The notes beneath the pieces are model-generated. The model was not told where the DNA came from. It saw only the letters and a list, made by a program, of their open reading frames with translations, and did not search any database. A stretch of 64,000 bases of DNA, taken from assembly GCF_007097485.1 (NCBI RefSeq), contig NZ_VKDE01000009.1, positions 56,524 to 120,523 of the forward strand, written 5' to 3'. The translations under genes and the position numbers were made by a program. Positions 35,942 to 44,897 of this stretch are shown one piece after another. This DNA comes from Carboxylicivirga sp. M1479 (GTDB lineage Bacteria; Bacteroidota; Bacteroidia; Bacteroidales; Marinilabiliaceae). Position 1 is the first letter of the stretch. Each line of letters starts with the position of its first letter.

Positions 35942-36622
35942 ATGATTGATCCAAAAGATTTTAAAAAGTATGCAACAAAGCACCTAGGTATCAATAGCCT
36001 GGCTTTGGACCAATATACATCAGTTAGCAATAGCTACATATCGCCAACCATTATTGAAGAGCGTCAGTTAAACGTTGCCAGCATGGACGTTTTTTCGCGT
36101 TTGATGATGGATCGTATCATCTTTTTAGGCTTACCTATTGATGATTATGTGGCCAACGTTATTCAAGCACAGCTTTTGTATTTAGAGTCAGCTGATCCGT
36201 CAAAAGATATTTCAATTTACTTCAATTCGCCTGGAGGATCGGTATATGCTGGTTTAGGTATTTACGATACCATGCAGTATATCTCATCTGATGTAGCAAC
36301 AATCTGTACTGGTATGGCTGCCTCAATGGGTGCTGTGTTACTAACTGCAGGTACTAAAGGAAAACGTACCGCTTTGAAACACTCGCGCATTATGATTCAT
36401 CAACCTATGGGTGGTGCACAAGGTCAGGCTTCAGATATTGAAATCACGGCCCGCGAGATTGGTAAGTTGAAGAAAGAATTATACACGATTATTGCTGATC
36501 ACTCTGGTAATACCTATAAAAAGGTGGAGAAAGATTCTGATCGCGACTACTGGATGACTGCACAAGAGGCCAAAGATTATGGAATGATTGATGAGGTTCT
36601 TGTTCGCAATGCTAGCAAGTAG
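35942..36622 (+). CDS. clpP: ATP-dependent Clp protease proteolytic subunit
   Basis: 226 residues from ATG 35942; a TTG two codons upstream is also in frame but less likely. Serine protease barrel that degrades proteins unfolded by ClpX. The catalytic Ser is in [13 protein letters not shown], His in [15 protein letters not shown] and Asp in [29 protein letters not shown] and [13 protein letters not shown] are standard. clpX follows after 78 bp. Confidence 0.96.
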   Translation: MIDPKDFKKYATKHLGINSLALDQYTSVSNSYISPTIIEERQLNVASMDVFSRLMMDRIIFLGLPIDDYVANVIQAQLLYLESADPSKDISIYFNSPGGSVYAGLGIYDTMQYISSDVATICTGMAASMGAVLLTAGTKGKRTALKHSRIMIHQPMGGAQGQASDIEITAREIGKLKKELYTIIADHSGNTYKKVEKDSDRDYWMTAQEAKDYGMIDEVLVRNASK

Positions 36623-36643
36623 GAAATTATAAAACTATAAGCG

Positions 36644-36675
36644 ATGCAGAATCAGCTTTACGCTTGGCTCTGCAT
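36644..36675 (+). terminator. Weak hairpin between clpP and clpX
   Basis: ATGCAGA (36644-36650) pairs with TCTGCAT (36669-36675), loop of 18 nt, followed by TCGTTTTAT. It may partly end the clpP transcript or adjust the clpP:clpX ratio. Confidence 0.45.
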
Positions 36676-36700
36676 TCGTTTTATATACTGAGAGAGAAAT

Positions 36701-37915
36701 ATGGATAAATGTTCATTTTGCGGTAGAGAAAGGAAAGACACAAACTTGTTGATAGCTGGTGTGTCAGGACATATTTGTGATAGCTGTATTGAACAAGCGC
36801 ATGGCATCTTAGATGAAGAGGTTAAGAAAAAGAACTCTTTTGATGTAGATGAAATAAAGCTTTTAAAGCCGTTGGAAATCAAAGGGTTCTTAGATCAATA
36901 TGTTATTGGGCAAGAAGCTGCAAAAAAATATTTGTCGGTGGCCGTTTACAACCACTACAAACGATTGATGCAGAAAAGTACTTCCGATGAGGTTGAGATT
37001 GAGAAATCAAATATCATTTTGGTTGGAGAGACAGGTACTGGAAAAACATTACTTGCGCGTACCATTGCTAAAATGTTACACGTGCCTTTTACTATTGTTG
37101 ATGCCACTGTATTAACAGAAGCTGGGTATGTGGGCGAAGATATCGAAAGTATATTAACACGCCTATTGCAAGCAGCTGATTACAATGTGGAAGCCGCCGA
37201 AAAAGGCATCGTTTTTATTGATGAAATTGATAAAATTGCCCGTAAGAGTGATAATCCATCTATTACACGCGATGTATCTGGCGAAGGAGTACAACAAGGT
37301 TTATTAAAGCTTTTAGAGGGATCGATTGTGAACGTGCCACCTCAGGGAGGTCGTAAGCACCCTGAGCAGAAAATGATTCCTGTTAATACCAAGAATATTC
37401 TATTTGTATGCGGTGGAGCTTTTGATGGCATTGAGCGTAAAATTGCCCAACGATTAAATACGAAAATGGTAGGTTATATGGCCAGCAAATCCAATGAAAG
37501 GATTGATTCTGAGAATTTGTTGCAGTACATCGCGCCTCAGGATTTGAAGTCATTTGGCTTGATTCCTGAGATAATTGGTCGATTACCTGTTCTTACCTAC
37601 TTACAGCCGCTAAACCGTGAGGTACTACGTCGTATTTTAACCGAGCCTAAAAACTCAATCATCAAGCAGTATGAGAAGTTGTTTGAGATAGATAACATCG
37701 AATTAAAGTTTGAAGACGAGGTGTTGGAGTACGTGGTTGATACCGCTGTAGAATTTAAGTTGGGTGCACGTGGTTTACGTTCAATATGCGAGACCATTAT
37801 GATGGATGCCATGTTCAATGCGCCGTCTGAAGGTGTTAAGGAGTTGTTGATTTCACTTGACTTTGCTAAAAAGAAAATGGAGCATGCTAACATGGCTCGA
37901 TTAAAAGCCAGTTGA
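36701..37915 (+). CDS. clpX: ATP-dependent Clp protease ATP-binding subunit ClpX
   Basis: 404 residues. AAA+ unfoldase feeding ClpP. N-terminal zinc-binding domain C-x2-C-x(n)-C-x2-C ([10 protein letters not shown] ... [11 protein letters not shown]), Walker [13 protein letters not shown], Walker [13 protein letters not shown], the pore loop GYVGED, sensor-2 LGARGLRSI. The IGF-like loop that docks ClpP is expected in the middle. An intrinsic terminator follows. Confidence 0.97.
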   Translation: MDKCSFCGRERKDTNLLIAGVSGHICDSCIEQAHGILDEEVKKKNSFDVDEIKLLKPLEIKGFLDQYVIGQEAAKKYLSVAVYNHYKRLMQKSTSDEVEIEKSNIILVGETGTGKTLLARTIAKMLHVPFTIVDATVLTEAGYVGEDIESILTRLLQAADYNVEAAEKGIVFIDEIDKIARKSDNPSITRDVSGEGVQQGLLKLLEGSIVNVPPQGGRKHPEQKMIPVNTKNILFVCGGAFDGIERKIAQRLNTKMVGYMASKSNERIDSENLLQYIAPQDLKSFGLIPEIIGRLPVLTYLQPLNREVLRRILTEPKNSIIKQYEKLFEIDNIELKFEDEVLEYVVDTAVEFKLGARGLRSICETIMMDAMFNAPSEGVKELLISLDFAKKKMEHANMARLKAS

Positions 37916-37940
37916 TTTTAGCATTAAACAATATACGATT

Positions 37941-37970
37941 AAAGCAGCTTTAGGGCTGCTTTTTGTTTTT
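37941..37970 (+). terminator. Terminator after clpX
   Basis: AAAGCAGC (37941-37948) pairs with GCTGCTTT (37955-37962), 6-nt loop, then T-rich sequence. Confidence 0.85.
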
Positions 37971-37990
37971 ATACGTTTGGTTTAGCTCGA

Positions 37991-39094
37991 TTAAATACTA
38001 CGAGATTTCCATTTAACGGTGTAGAATAGCGGAAATAATAACACAGCAAGAACATAGATAGGATAATGTAACTGCCAATAAAATACCTCGAAAAGCGTTA
38101 TTCGTATTTTAAAATCTTGGGAGCCAGCCTTTAGTAGACTATAGTCGCTTACTGTTTTAATAACGAGCATAGCGGCAAATGCGAAAAGAAATAAAGTTGA
38201 CCAAATGCTCGCCAATAGGCTAATTGGTATAAACGCATTCAAGAGTGTGACCACTAAGCCAGTTCTTATAATTTGCTTGTCTTTATAATGTGGTGCTTTT
38301 TTGGCCCAACGAGAACGTTGTTGCAGGAATTCTTTTAAAGTGTTGCATGGATTTGTTAATACAGCTGCTTTGTAGGATTTTACAAAATGGATACTTCGCT
38401 TTTTTTGTTTCATCCATTCCAATAGAAACATATCATCACCCGAGGCTATTTCTGGCTGTAGCTGTGCTTGTAAGTAATCTTCTTTTGAACCCATTAAATT
38501 AGCTCCATTGCACATAATGGGTTTTTGTTGTAATGCTGCAGCTCCGCCACATAATTGTAAGGCGGCAAAATCAATTCGTTGAAAGCGATTTAAGTAACCT
38601 TTGCGCTCTTGTATGCTCACAGGTCCGATGATTAAGTCGGCTTTTTTTTCGTGATAGAAAGATGTAAGAGTTGTTAGCCATTCAGGATGAAATGTACAAT
38701 CGGCATCAGTGGTAATAATTAACGGATATTTGGCAGCATTTACTCCTGTTAAAATAGCAGCTTTCTTCCCGCATGAGGAGGTGTTATGTAACTTCACATC
38801 CAAGGATGTTTGCTTACTAATTTTTTCATGAAGTATAGTTAAACTCTCATCCTCCGACTGATCATTGACCAATATGATTTCGTATTTTGGATGTACCTGT
38901 TGTTGCAGTGAGTCAATTAACTTACCAAGGTTGCTCGCTTCATCTTTAAATGGAATAATAACAGATACCCCAAGCTTTTGTGTTTCAATAGGCTCGTAAT
39001 AAGCTGATTTAACCCATTGAAAATACCAATCAGCTATTTGCGAGGCGTAAGCCACTAGTGGCAACAGTAATATGAGAATGGCGATCTCTATCAT
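37991..39094 (-). CDS. Membrane-bound family 2 glycosyltransferase
   Basis: About 367 residues from ATG 39094 (an upstream in-frame TTG at 39100 is less likely). One N-terminal membrane segment (MIEIAILILLLPLVAYA), then a GT-A domain with VSVIIPFKDEASNLGKLIDSL, the nucleotide-sugar DAD-like motif TTDADCTFHPEW, SGDDMFLLEWM and the acceptor-site QQRSRW, followed by two or three C-terminal membrane segments. The layout resembles processive or lipid-directed GT2 enzymes. Product unknown. A strong terminator of the upstream gene ends directly at its start codon. Confidence 0.88.
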   Translation of the reverse strand: MIEIAILILLLPLVAYASQIADWYFQWVKSAYYEPIETQKLGVSVIIPFKDEASNLGKLIDSLQQQVHPKYEIILVNDQSEDESLTILHEKISKQTSLDVKLHNTSSCGKKAAILTGVNAAKYPLIITTDADCTFHPEWLTTLTSFYHEKKADLIIGPVSIQERKGYLNRFQRIDFAALQLCGGAAALQQKPIMCNGANLMGSKEDYLQAQLQPEIASGDDMFLLEWMKQKKRSIHFVKSYKAAVLTNPCNTLKEFLQQRSRWAKKAPHYKDKQIIRTGLVVTLLNAFIPISLLASIWSTLFLFAFAAMLVIKTVSDYSLLKAGSQDFKIRITLFEVFYWQLHYPIYVLAVLLFPLFYTVKWKSRSI

Positions 39095-39095
39095 A

Positions 39096-39123
39096 ATCAA
39101 AAAAGCCGGATTAGTATCCGGCT
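39096..39123 (-). terminator. Terminator abutting the GT2 start codon
   Basis: On the minus strand AGCCGGAT-ACTA-ATCCGGCT (39123-39104), 8-bp perfect stem with a 4-nt loop, then TTTTTTGATT and the ATG at 39094. It ends the SPOR gene, yet leaves almost no room for a separate GT2 promoter. Confidence 0.85.
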
Positions 39124-39132
39124 AGTTAAGTT

Positions 39133-40239
39133 TTATTGTCGTTTGGTTATTATCCAACTTTCCATCCGTTTATTTTGCAAGATGTCTTCCTGCTTTGCTT
39201 GCGCTTGATGCACCTTTTCAAATGATTCGAGGCTAACTAAGAAGCGATTATTATGTTGGAAAAAGAAGGATTTATCGAATCCTTTGGTCGCGAGTTTATC
39301 CACCATTTTTTGAGCATTGGCTTCAGAGCTAAAACTGCCTACAATTAACTGATGCGGTTTATACACAGTTGAGATTACTTCTTCCTCCACTTGTGAGTTT
39401 GCTTCCTCTACCTGTGCAATTTCTTTTTTTGTGGTGGTATCTGGACCTGCTTCGATTTGGCCAATATTTGCATCGTTAGCTGGCTGAATAGTTGGCTCAA
39501 CTTTTTTAATTTCTTGTGTTATCTGCTTTTGTGTTTGAGCAGGCGAATTATCTTTTATTAAAAAGAAGTAAACAGAAAACCCGATTAAGGGCAATAAGAT
39601 AAAGAACGATAAGAAAAAGACGATGGATCGATTACGCTTTGAGTTATCTTCATCGATATATTTGTTGGCGACTGCTACCGGGTCATCGCTAGATGTTGTT
39701 TCTTCAGACTTTGTTTCGTCGTTAAAACGTTCTTCTGGTTCAGGCTTTTCTTCTTCAATCTCAGCAATAGGAGCTTCGTCGTTAAGTGTTGTTTCTGGTA
39801 AATCTACTGTAGTTGCTGCAGTGTCATCTGATGGCTGTGCATCATTGTTACTGTCAATGTCTAATAGATCATCATTACTTTCAGTTGGAGTTGTTGGCTG
39901 TGCAAGAGCTGTTGATTCAGTCAAATCCTCGTTTTGCTCAAATCGTAGTATGCCAGCTGCATCTTTTGTAAACGTTCCAAGTCCAGCAATAGAATAGGAA
40001 CCATCACTATCTAAAGTTGCTTTAATCTGTTCAACGTAATTGTCAACCTTTAACTCAGCCTCATCTTTGTTAATGCCCTCTTGAGTAACAATGTAATCAA
40101 CCAAAAGACCATCATTAAAACTTAAGAAATTATTAAACAGAACTGAAAATCCGTTTTCTTTAGCGACGATGAAAGCACCAAAATTAGGCACAATCACACG
40201 GTTATTTTCCTTTATTAATGATAGAATATAGTTTTCCAT
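39133..40239 (-). CDS. HU-CCDC81 / SPOR-domain membrane protein
   Basis: 368 residues in three parts. The N-terminus (1-105) is the bacterial HU-CCDC81 domain (NRVIVPNFGAFIVAKENG; GLGTFTKD), a DNA- or protein-binding fold found fused to SPOR in Bacteroidota. A low-complexity acidic linker rich in E, D, T and P (110-190) precedes one membrane segment (SIVFFLSFFILLPLIGFSVYFFL, ~200-222). A periplasmic linker leads to a C-terminal SPOR domain (~295-368, QLIVGSFSSEANAQKMVDKL), which binds denuded peptidoglycan at division sites. The layout could link cytoplasmic DNA or protein to septal wall; that is inference. Confidence 0.87.
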   Translation of the reverse strand: MENYILSLIKENNRVIVPNFGAFIVAKENGFSVLFNNFLSFNDGLLVDYIVTQEGINKDEAELKVDNYVEQIKATLDSDGSYSIAGLGTFTKDAAGILRFEQNEDLTESTALAQPTTPTESNDDLLDIDSNNDAQPSDDTAATTVDLPETTLNDEAPIAEIEEEKPEPEERFNDETKSEETTSSDDPVAVANKYIDEDNSKRNRSIVFFLSFFILLPLIGFSVYFFLIKDNSPAQTQKQITQEIKKVEPTIQPANDANIGQIEAGPDTTTKKEIAQVEEANSQVEEEVISTVYKPHQLIVGSFSSEANAQKMVDKLATKGFDKSFFFQHNNRFLVSLESFEKVHQAQAKQEDILQNKRMESWIITKRQ

Positions 40240-40313
40240 TGCAAGCTTTGTTCAGGTTAACAAATAGTATAATGCAACTAAGATAAGCAGATTTATAAAA
40301 AAACATAAACGTC

Positions 40314-41261
40314 TTAGCTCTCTTTTTGTATAACAGCCTGTTTTATTAGCTTTTGGCGGATAATAATGATTGAGCCAAGCAAGGTTGGTATCATTACATT
40401 GCTAAGCCACATAAAAAAAGTTGCCATAACAATTAGTGGCGTGTTGGTAATAATGTTAGAAAAGAGGAAGATAGCCACGCCACCTCTAATACCCATGTCA
40501 ATTAGTATGTGAGATGGCACTAGGGTAATTAAGAAAAAGTAAGAAACCGACAGAGGCAGAAAAATAGTGATAGAAATGTTTAATCCGCAAAATTGGAACC
40601 ATGCATAAAGCTGTGCGATAAAGACCAGGTAACGTGTTATCGTCCAAAATAAACTTGTAAATATGTTTTTTAATCGGATGTTTCTTAGTGTTTTAATATA
40701 ATAACGGACTTTATCGGGTGCCCATTTCCATACTAATAACGACACCAGTAGTAATAACAGAATGACTGCTGAAATTGGAATACTTAAAGGTAGAACGGTG
40801 CTGTGTTTAATGTTTGTGACGTGGAAGAAGCCGAATATACCTCCCGTGATGATAACGATATTTTGCAGTATGCCTCCTACTGTGGTCATCATGGCAGCAT
40901 GCACTCTTAGCGCCTTTGGAAGTAGTAGCATGCGTCCACCCATTTCGGCAATTCTACCAGGAGAGCCAACCGCTGTTGTGTTGCCTGCCAAAACCTGTTG
41001 TAAAGCCGACGTAAAACTTAAGTGAGTGAATGGCATCATTAAGGATTGCCATTTTTTTGACTCCAATACAATGTTGAGGCACCATAATAAGATTAGAGTG
41101 CCCAAATAGAATGGCTTTTGACTGCTTTGTTTAAATTGAATCAGTACTTCGTTCCAATGCTCGTATTGCAGCAGCCTATTAAGAATATATCCATAGGCCG
41201 AAATAAATAATAGTAGAATTAAATATTTAGCTATTTGTTGCCAATGGCGACTTCTTAGCAT
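40314..41261 (-). CDS. Flippase-like / LPG-synthase-TM-like membrane protein (second of pair)
   Basis: 315 residues with about eight membrane segments. The region GNTTAVGSPGRIAEMGGRMLLLP corresponds to the conserved P-x-R-x-G-E block of the UPF0104 / lysylphosphatidylglycerol-synthase transmembrane family, in which many members are lipid or lipid-glycan flippases. No catalytic aminoacyl-transferase domain is attached. Its start overlaps the end of the upstream paralogue by 35 bp, which implies translational coupling and a joint function. Substrate unknown. Confidence 0.7.
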   Translation of the reverse strand: MLRSRHWQQIAKYLILLLFISAYGYILNRLLQYEHWNEVLIQFKQSSQKPFYLGTLILLWCLNIVLESKKWQSLMMPFTHLSFTSALQQVLAGNTTAVGSPGRIAEMGGRMLLLPKALRVHAAMMTTVGGILQNIVIITGGIFGFFHVTNIKHSTVLPLSIPISAVILLLLLVSLLVWKWAPDKVRYYIKTLRNIRLKNIFTSLFWTITRYLVFIAQLYAWFQFCGLNISITIFLPLSVSYFFLITLVPSHILIDMGIRGGVAIFLFSNIITNTPLIVMATFFMWLSNVMIPTLLGSIIIIRQKLIKQAVIQKES

Positions 41262-42240
41262 GATGCGAACGATTTAAAATTGGCAAAAGACCAAAAGCAA
41301 TGAGTCCTGCCACAATAATCATTAAGTTTTGAGCAGCATGAACCACAAGTGCAAAAACACCACCATCTTCGGCTGGAATACCATATAACTTGAGTGTTGC
41401 AATAACCATAAAATGCCAAGCGCCAATGCCGCCTTGCACAGGGGCAATCATTCCTAAGCTGCCAGTGAGTAAAATGGTAATGCCTGCGTTAATACCCAAC
41501 GACGACGTGGCTGGTAAGCTGTAAAAACACACGTATATCATTAAGAAATACAAGAACCAAATGAGTAATGTGTGAAATATAAAAGCAGGCTTATTTTTTA
41601 TTTTCCGTATTGAACTAAGTCCTTCGGTAAATTTGGACATTAGGTTTTTAAGAAACATAAGTGCTTTATACTGCTTGGCGTAACGCTTAACTAAAAACAT
41701 GCCAACAAGGCTTAATAAAATAATAGCGTAGAAAATGGGCGATAATAAAATTTCACTGAACGAATCGAGTTTAAGCGTACGCATTAAAAAACCACCAATA
41801 AAATCAAATTGCAGCGTTAAAACCGCAATGATTATCAGGAGTAACATAAATAAATCGGTTAAACGTTCGGCAACTACCGTTCCTACAACACGTGTAAACG
41901 ACAAACGCTCATATTTGCTTAATACACCACATCGTGATACTTCTCCCATGCGGGGGAAAACAAGGTTGGCCAAATAACCTGTCATAACGGCACAAAAGGT
42001 ATTCACTAGGCCCGGTTTCTTTTCAATGGGTTCAATTAGCATTTGCCAGCGGATAGCTCTGCTTAAGTGACTTAATAAACCAATAAGGATGGATAAAACA
42101 ATCCACATGTAATCTACATCATTACGCAGTGCTTGTAGTATTTCTTCAGCATTCTGATCCTTATATAATTGGTAGATGATGAATATGCCAATGGCGGGAA
42201 AAAGTATAAATTGGATTAGCTTGGAGATGGATTTCTTCAC
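41227..42240 (-). CDS. Flippase-like / LPG-synthase-TM membrane protein (first of pair)
   Basis: 337 residues with about eight membrane segments. Stronger family match than its neighbour: LSHLSRAIRWQMLIEP, AVMTGYLANLVFPRMGEVSRCGVLSKYE, VVAERLTDLF and the late GMIAPVQGGIGAWHF block. Family members move lipids across the inner membrane or form the TM half of MprF. Lies just upstream of and overlapping the second copy, and back-to-back with rsmA. Confidence 0.85.
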   Translation of the reverse strand: MKKSISKLIQFILFPAIGIFIIYQLYKDQNAEEILQALRNDVDYMWIVLSILIGLLSHLSRAIRWQMLIEPIEKKPGLVNTFCAVMTGYLANLVFPRMGEVSRCGVLSKYERLSFTRVVGTVVAERLTDLFMLLLIIIAVLTLQFDFIGGFLMRTLKLDSFSEILLSPIFYAIILLSLVGMFLVKRYAKQYKALMFLKNLMSKFTEGLSSIRKIKNKPAFIFHTLLIWFLYFLMIYVCFYSLPATSSLGINAGITILLTGSLGMIAPVQGGIGAWHFMVIATLKLYGIPAEDGGVFALVVHAAQNLMIIVAGLIAFGLLPILNRSHHAKKSPLATNS

Positions 42241-42298
42241 TGATTGAACGAATTTAAATTTTTAGGTATCTTCATAACGGCTTTCAGTCTCGTTTTTT

Positions 42299-42306
42299 TA
42301 CCTTTG
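42299..42306 (+). promoter_or_regulatory. Candidate -7 box for rsmA
   Basis: TACCTTTG fits TAnnTTTG, ~100 nt before the rsmA start, within the divergent gap with the flippase-like gene. Confidence 0.5.
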
Positions 42307-42406
42307 CGCGCTATTAAGAGGGTCGAATATACTAATTTGTATCTCTTTGACCAAAGGTAGAGTCCTTAGGTGGTTTAGAACAGTAATATTAACATTAGAT
42401 TGGGTT

Positions 42407-43180
42407 ATGGTAAGAGCAAAAAAACATTTAGGTCAACACTTTCTTACAGATTTAACAGTTGCCCAAGATATTGTCACTGGTCTTTCCAATGATAACCAAC
42501 AGGTAATGGAAATAGGTCCTGGAACTGGGGTTTTAACACAATACCTTGTTCAACGTCCTGACATTGATCTAAACCTGATTGAGCTAGATGAAGAGTCTGT
42601 TGAATATTTATCAGCTCATTACCCAGAGTTAAAAGGGCGAATTCACTTTAAAGATTTCTTAAAACTGGATTTAACCGATATTTATAAAACGCCCTTTGCC
42701 CTAATAGGTAATTTTCCATACAATATTTCGGGACCTATATTTTTTAAGGTGTTCGAATACCGTAATCAAATACCAGAAGTAGTTGGAATGTTGCAAAAAG
42801 AAGTCGCTGAGCGTCTTGCATCAGGCCCAGGAACTAAAAAATATGGTATTTTAAGTGTTTTGCTACAAGCATTCTACAATATTGAATACTTATTTACAGT
42901 TGGAGCTGAGGTGTTTAGCCCTCCGCCAAAAGTACAGTCTGGTGTTATTCGCTTAACACGAAACGATGTTGTCGCTTTACCATGTGATGAGAAATTATTT
43001 GTGAAGGTTGTTAAAGCTATTTTTCATCAACGCCGTAAGGCCATTCGAAATTCACTTAAAGCCATACCTTTTAATAAAGAGGCTATTGCTGATCATGACT
43101 TCTTAACGCGTCGTCCTGAACAAATGAGTGTTGCTGATTTTATAGAATTAACTCAGCTAATTGAAGCGAATCCAATGTAG
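42407..43180 (+). CDS. rsmA: 16S rRNA dimethyladenosine transferase RsmA/KsgA
   Basis: 257 residues from ATG 42407 (MVRAKKHLGQHFLTD is the family N-terminus; the frame is open 20 codons further up). Dimethylates two adenines in the 3' hairpin of 16S rRNA. Motif I VMEIGPGTGVLTQYL, catalytic IGNFPYNISGPI, and the C-terminal HQRRKAIRNSLK helix are all present. mgtE starts 24 bp later and is probably cotranscribed. Confidence 0.96.
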   Translation: MVRAKKHLGQHFLTDLTVAQDIVTGLSNDNQQVMEIGPGTGVLTQYLVQRPDIDLNLIELDEESVEYLSAHYPELKGRIHFKDFLKLDLTDIYKTPFALIGNFPYNISGPIFFKVFEYRNQIPEVVGMLQKEVAERLASGPGTKKYGILSVLLQAFYNIEYLFTVGAEVFSPPPKVQSGVIRLTRNDVVALPCDEKLFVKVVKAIFHQRRKAIRNSLKAIPFNKEAIADHDFLTRRPEQMSVADFIELTQLIEANPM

Positions 43181-43204
43181 TAAGTATCTCTAAACTCTAG
43201 TAAT

Positions 43205-44569
43205 ATGGTCAATTTTGAATTAACAAGGGAGTATGTTGACAACCTAAAAGAACTGATAGATGCGAAGAATGAATCCGCTATATCAAAATTACTAGAGGAA
43301 TTACACCCAGCCGATATTGCTGAAATCTACGAGGAATTAAACCTTGATGAAGCCAAGTTCATTTATTTTTTAATGGATGATGATACTGCTGCTGATGTAC
43401 TAACTGAGCTGGAGGAGGATGACAGAAAGAAATTTTTGGATAGTCTGCCAAGTGATGTCATTGCCAAGCGCTTCATCGATAATATGGACTCCGATGATGC
43501 GGCTGATGTACTGGGGGAATTGGATGACCAGCGTCAACAAGAAGTACTTTCTCATATTGACGATGTTTCTACAGCAGGCGATATTGCTGACCTACTGACC
43601 TATGATGAGGATACGGCCGGTGGATTAATGGCCAAAGAGCTCATTAAAGTGAAGGAAAATTGGGCCATACCAACCTGTTTGCGTAGCATGCGTCGCCAAG
43701 CCGAAGAAATTGACGAGGTGTATTATGTATATGTGGTTGATAATGATGGATTACTGAAAGGAACCTTGTCCTTAAAGCGGATGTTGCTTAGCCGTAACGA
43801 TGTGCAGGTAAAAGATATCTATAGCTCAGATGTTATCTCGGTTAAGGTAGATGTAGATGCAGAGGATGTAAGTAATATCATGGATAAATATGACCTTGTG
43901 GCACTGCCCGTAGTCGACTCTATTGGTCGCTTAGTTGGTCGTATTACCATTGATGATGTGGTAGATGTTATTCGCGAAGAGGCTGAGAAGGATTATCAGT
44001 TAGCCTCGGGTATTACCGAAGATGTTGAAGCATCAGATAGTGTTTGGCAACACACCAGAGCACGAATACCATGGTTATTAATTGGTTTAGCAGGAGGTAT
44101 TTTTGCATCGTGGGTAGCTACAGGTCATCTCGATCTTATTGATGAGCACCCTGGATTGGCTTTATTTATGGCTTTGATTGCCGCCATGGGTGGTAATGTG
44201 GGTATGCAGTCTTCGGCTATTGTTGTTCAATCAATTGCATCGGGTTCCATAGGCCTGGAAACCAATTGGCTCAAATTATTGAAAGAATTGGGTATTGCTT
44301 TGTTAAACGCAGGTATATTATCGATTCTTATTTTTTCATACAATCATTTGTTTCGCGATGATGTGGCTTTAACAGTTACTGTAACTGCAGCCATGTTCTC
44401 AGTGGTATTCTTTGCCAGCCTGTTCGGTACCTTTGTACCCTTGTTGTTAAATAAAATGAAGATTGATCCTGCCTTGGCAACAGGACCATTTATCACTACG
44501 ATGAATGATATTATTGGCATGTTTCTATACCTGACAATTGGAAATATTGTTTACGGCATGATTGCTTAA
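43205..44569 (+). CDS. mgtE: Magnesium transporter MgtE
   Basis: 454 residues. Mg2+ channel gated by cytosolic Mg2+. The N-terminal superhelical domain has the repeated LHPADIAEIYEEL and DDAADVLGEL acidic motifs; two CBS domains (~135-260, VYVVDNDGLLKG and LVGRITIDDVVDVI); then five membrane helices with MGGNVGMQSSAIVVQ lining the pore and a C-terminal MNDIIGMFLYLTIG. No Mg2+ riboswitch is visible in the short upstream gap. Confidence 0.96.
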   Translation: MVNFELTREYVDNLKELIDAKNESAISKLLEELHPADIAEIYEELNLDEAKFIYFLMDDDTAADVLTELEEDDRKKFLDSLPSDVIAKRFIDNMDSDDAADVLGELDDQRQQEVLSHIDDVSTAGDIADLLTYDEDTAGGLMAKELIKVKENWAIPTCLRSMRRQAEEIDEVYYVYVVDNDGLLKGTLSLKRMLLSRNDVQVKDIYSSDVISVKVDVDAEDVSNIMDKYDLVALPVVDSIGRLVGRITIDDVVDVIREEAEKDYQLASGITEDVEASDSVWQHTRARIPWLLIGLAGGIFASWVATGHLDLIDEHPGLALFMALIAAMGGNVGMQSSAIVVQSIASGSIGLETNWLKLLKELGIALLNAGILSILIFSYNHLFRDDVALTVTVTAAMFSVVFFASLFGTFVPLLLNKMKIDPALATGPFITTMNDIIGMFLYLTIGNIVYGMIA

Positions 44570-44897
44570 TAGCCCTAGAACCTACTTCGATAGACGCATT
44601 TTCCGAACAATTGAACAGTGCAAACGTTGTCTTTTTATAGATAGTTTGTACATTGGCGTTACAACCTAAAACATGTATGTTTTTATACTAACTGATTCTA
44701 TATTTTAGAATTGGCAAATGTGTACTAATTGCTATACAGGTTTAATGGGGCGTATGCGTACCTAATTTTACCCTTTCTTGTTGTTAACACCTCTGTCAAA
44801 ACTATTTATAAAAATGATGTTTTGATTATTAGGTATTTACAAGCTTGATTGTTTGTATTAAATTAATTGGGATATTCAATTCATCTTTTTGTTCATC
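44570..44897. other. Gene-free gap upstream of serine hydrolase
   Basis: About 330 bp, AT-rich. No reading frame, repeat or strong hairpin is seen, and no complete TAnnTTTG promoter box. Confidence 0.5.

Noticed and set aside
39623..39997. Ser-rich plus-strand frame opposite the HU/SPOR gene
   Set aside because: Antisense of the acidic low-complexity linker.
44570..44897. Mg2+ or other riboswitch around mgtE
   Set aside because: No recognisable M-box-like structure upstream of mgtE (24-bp gap to rsmA) or downstream.
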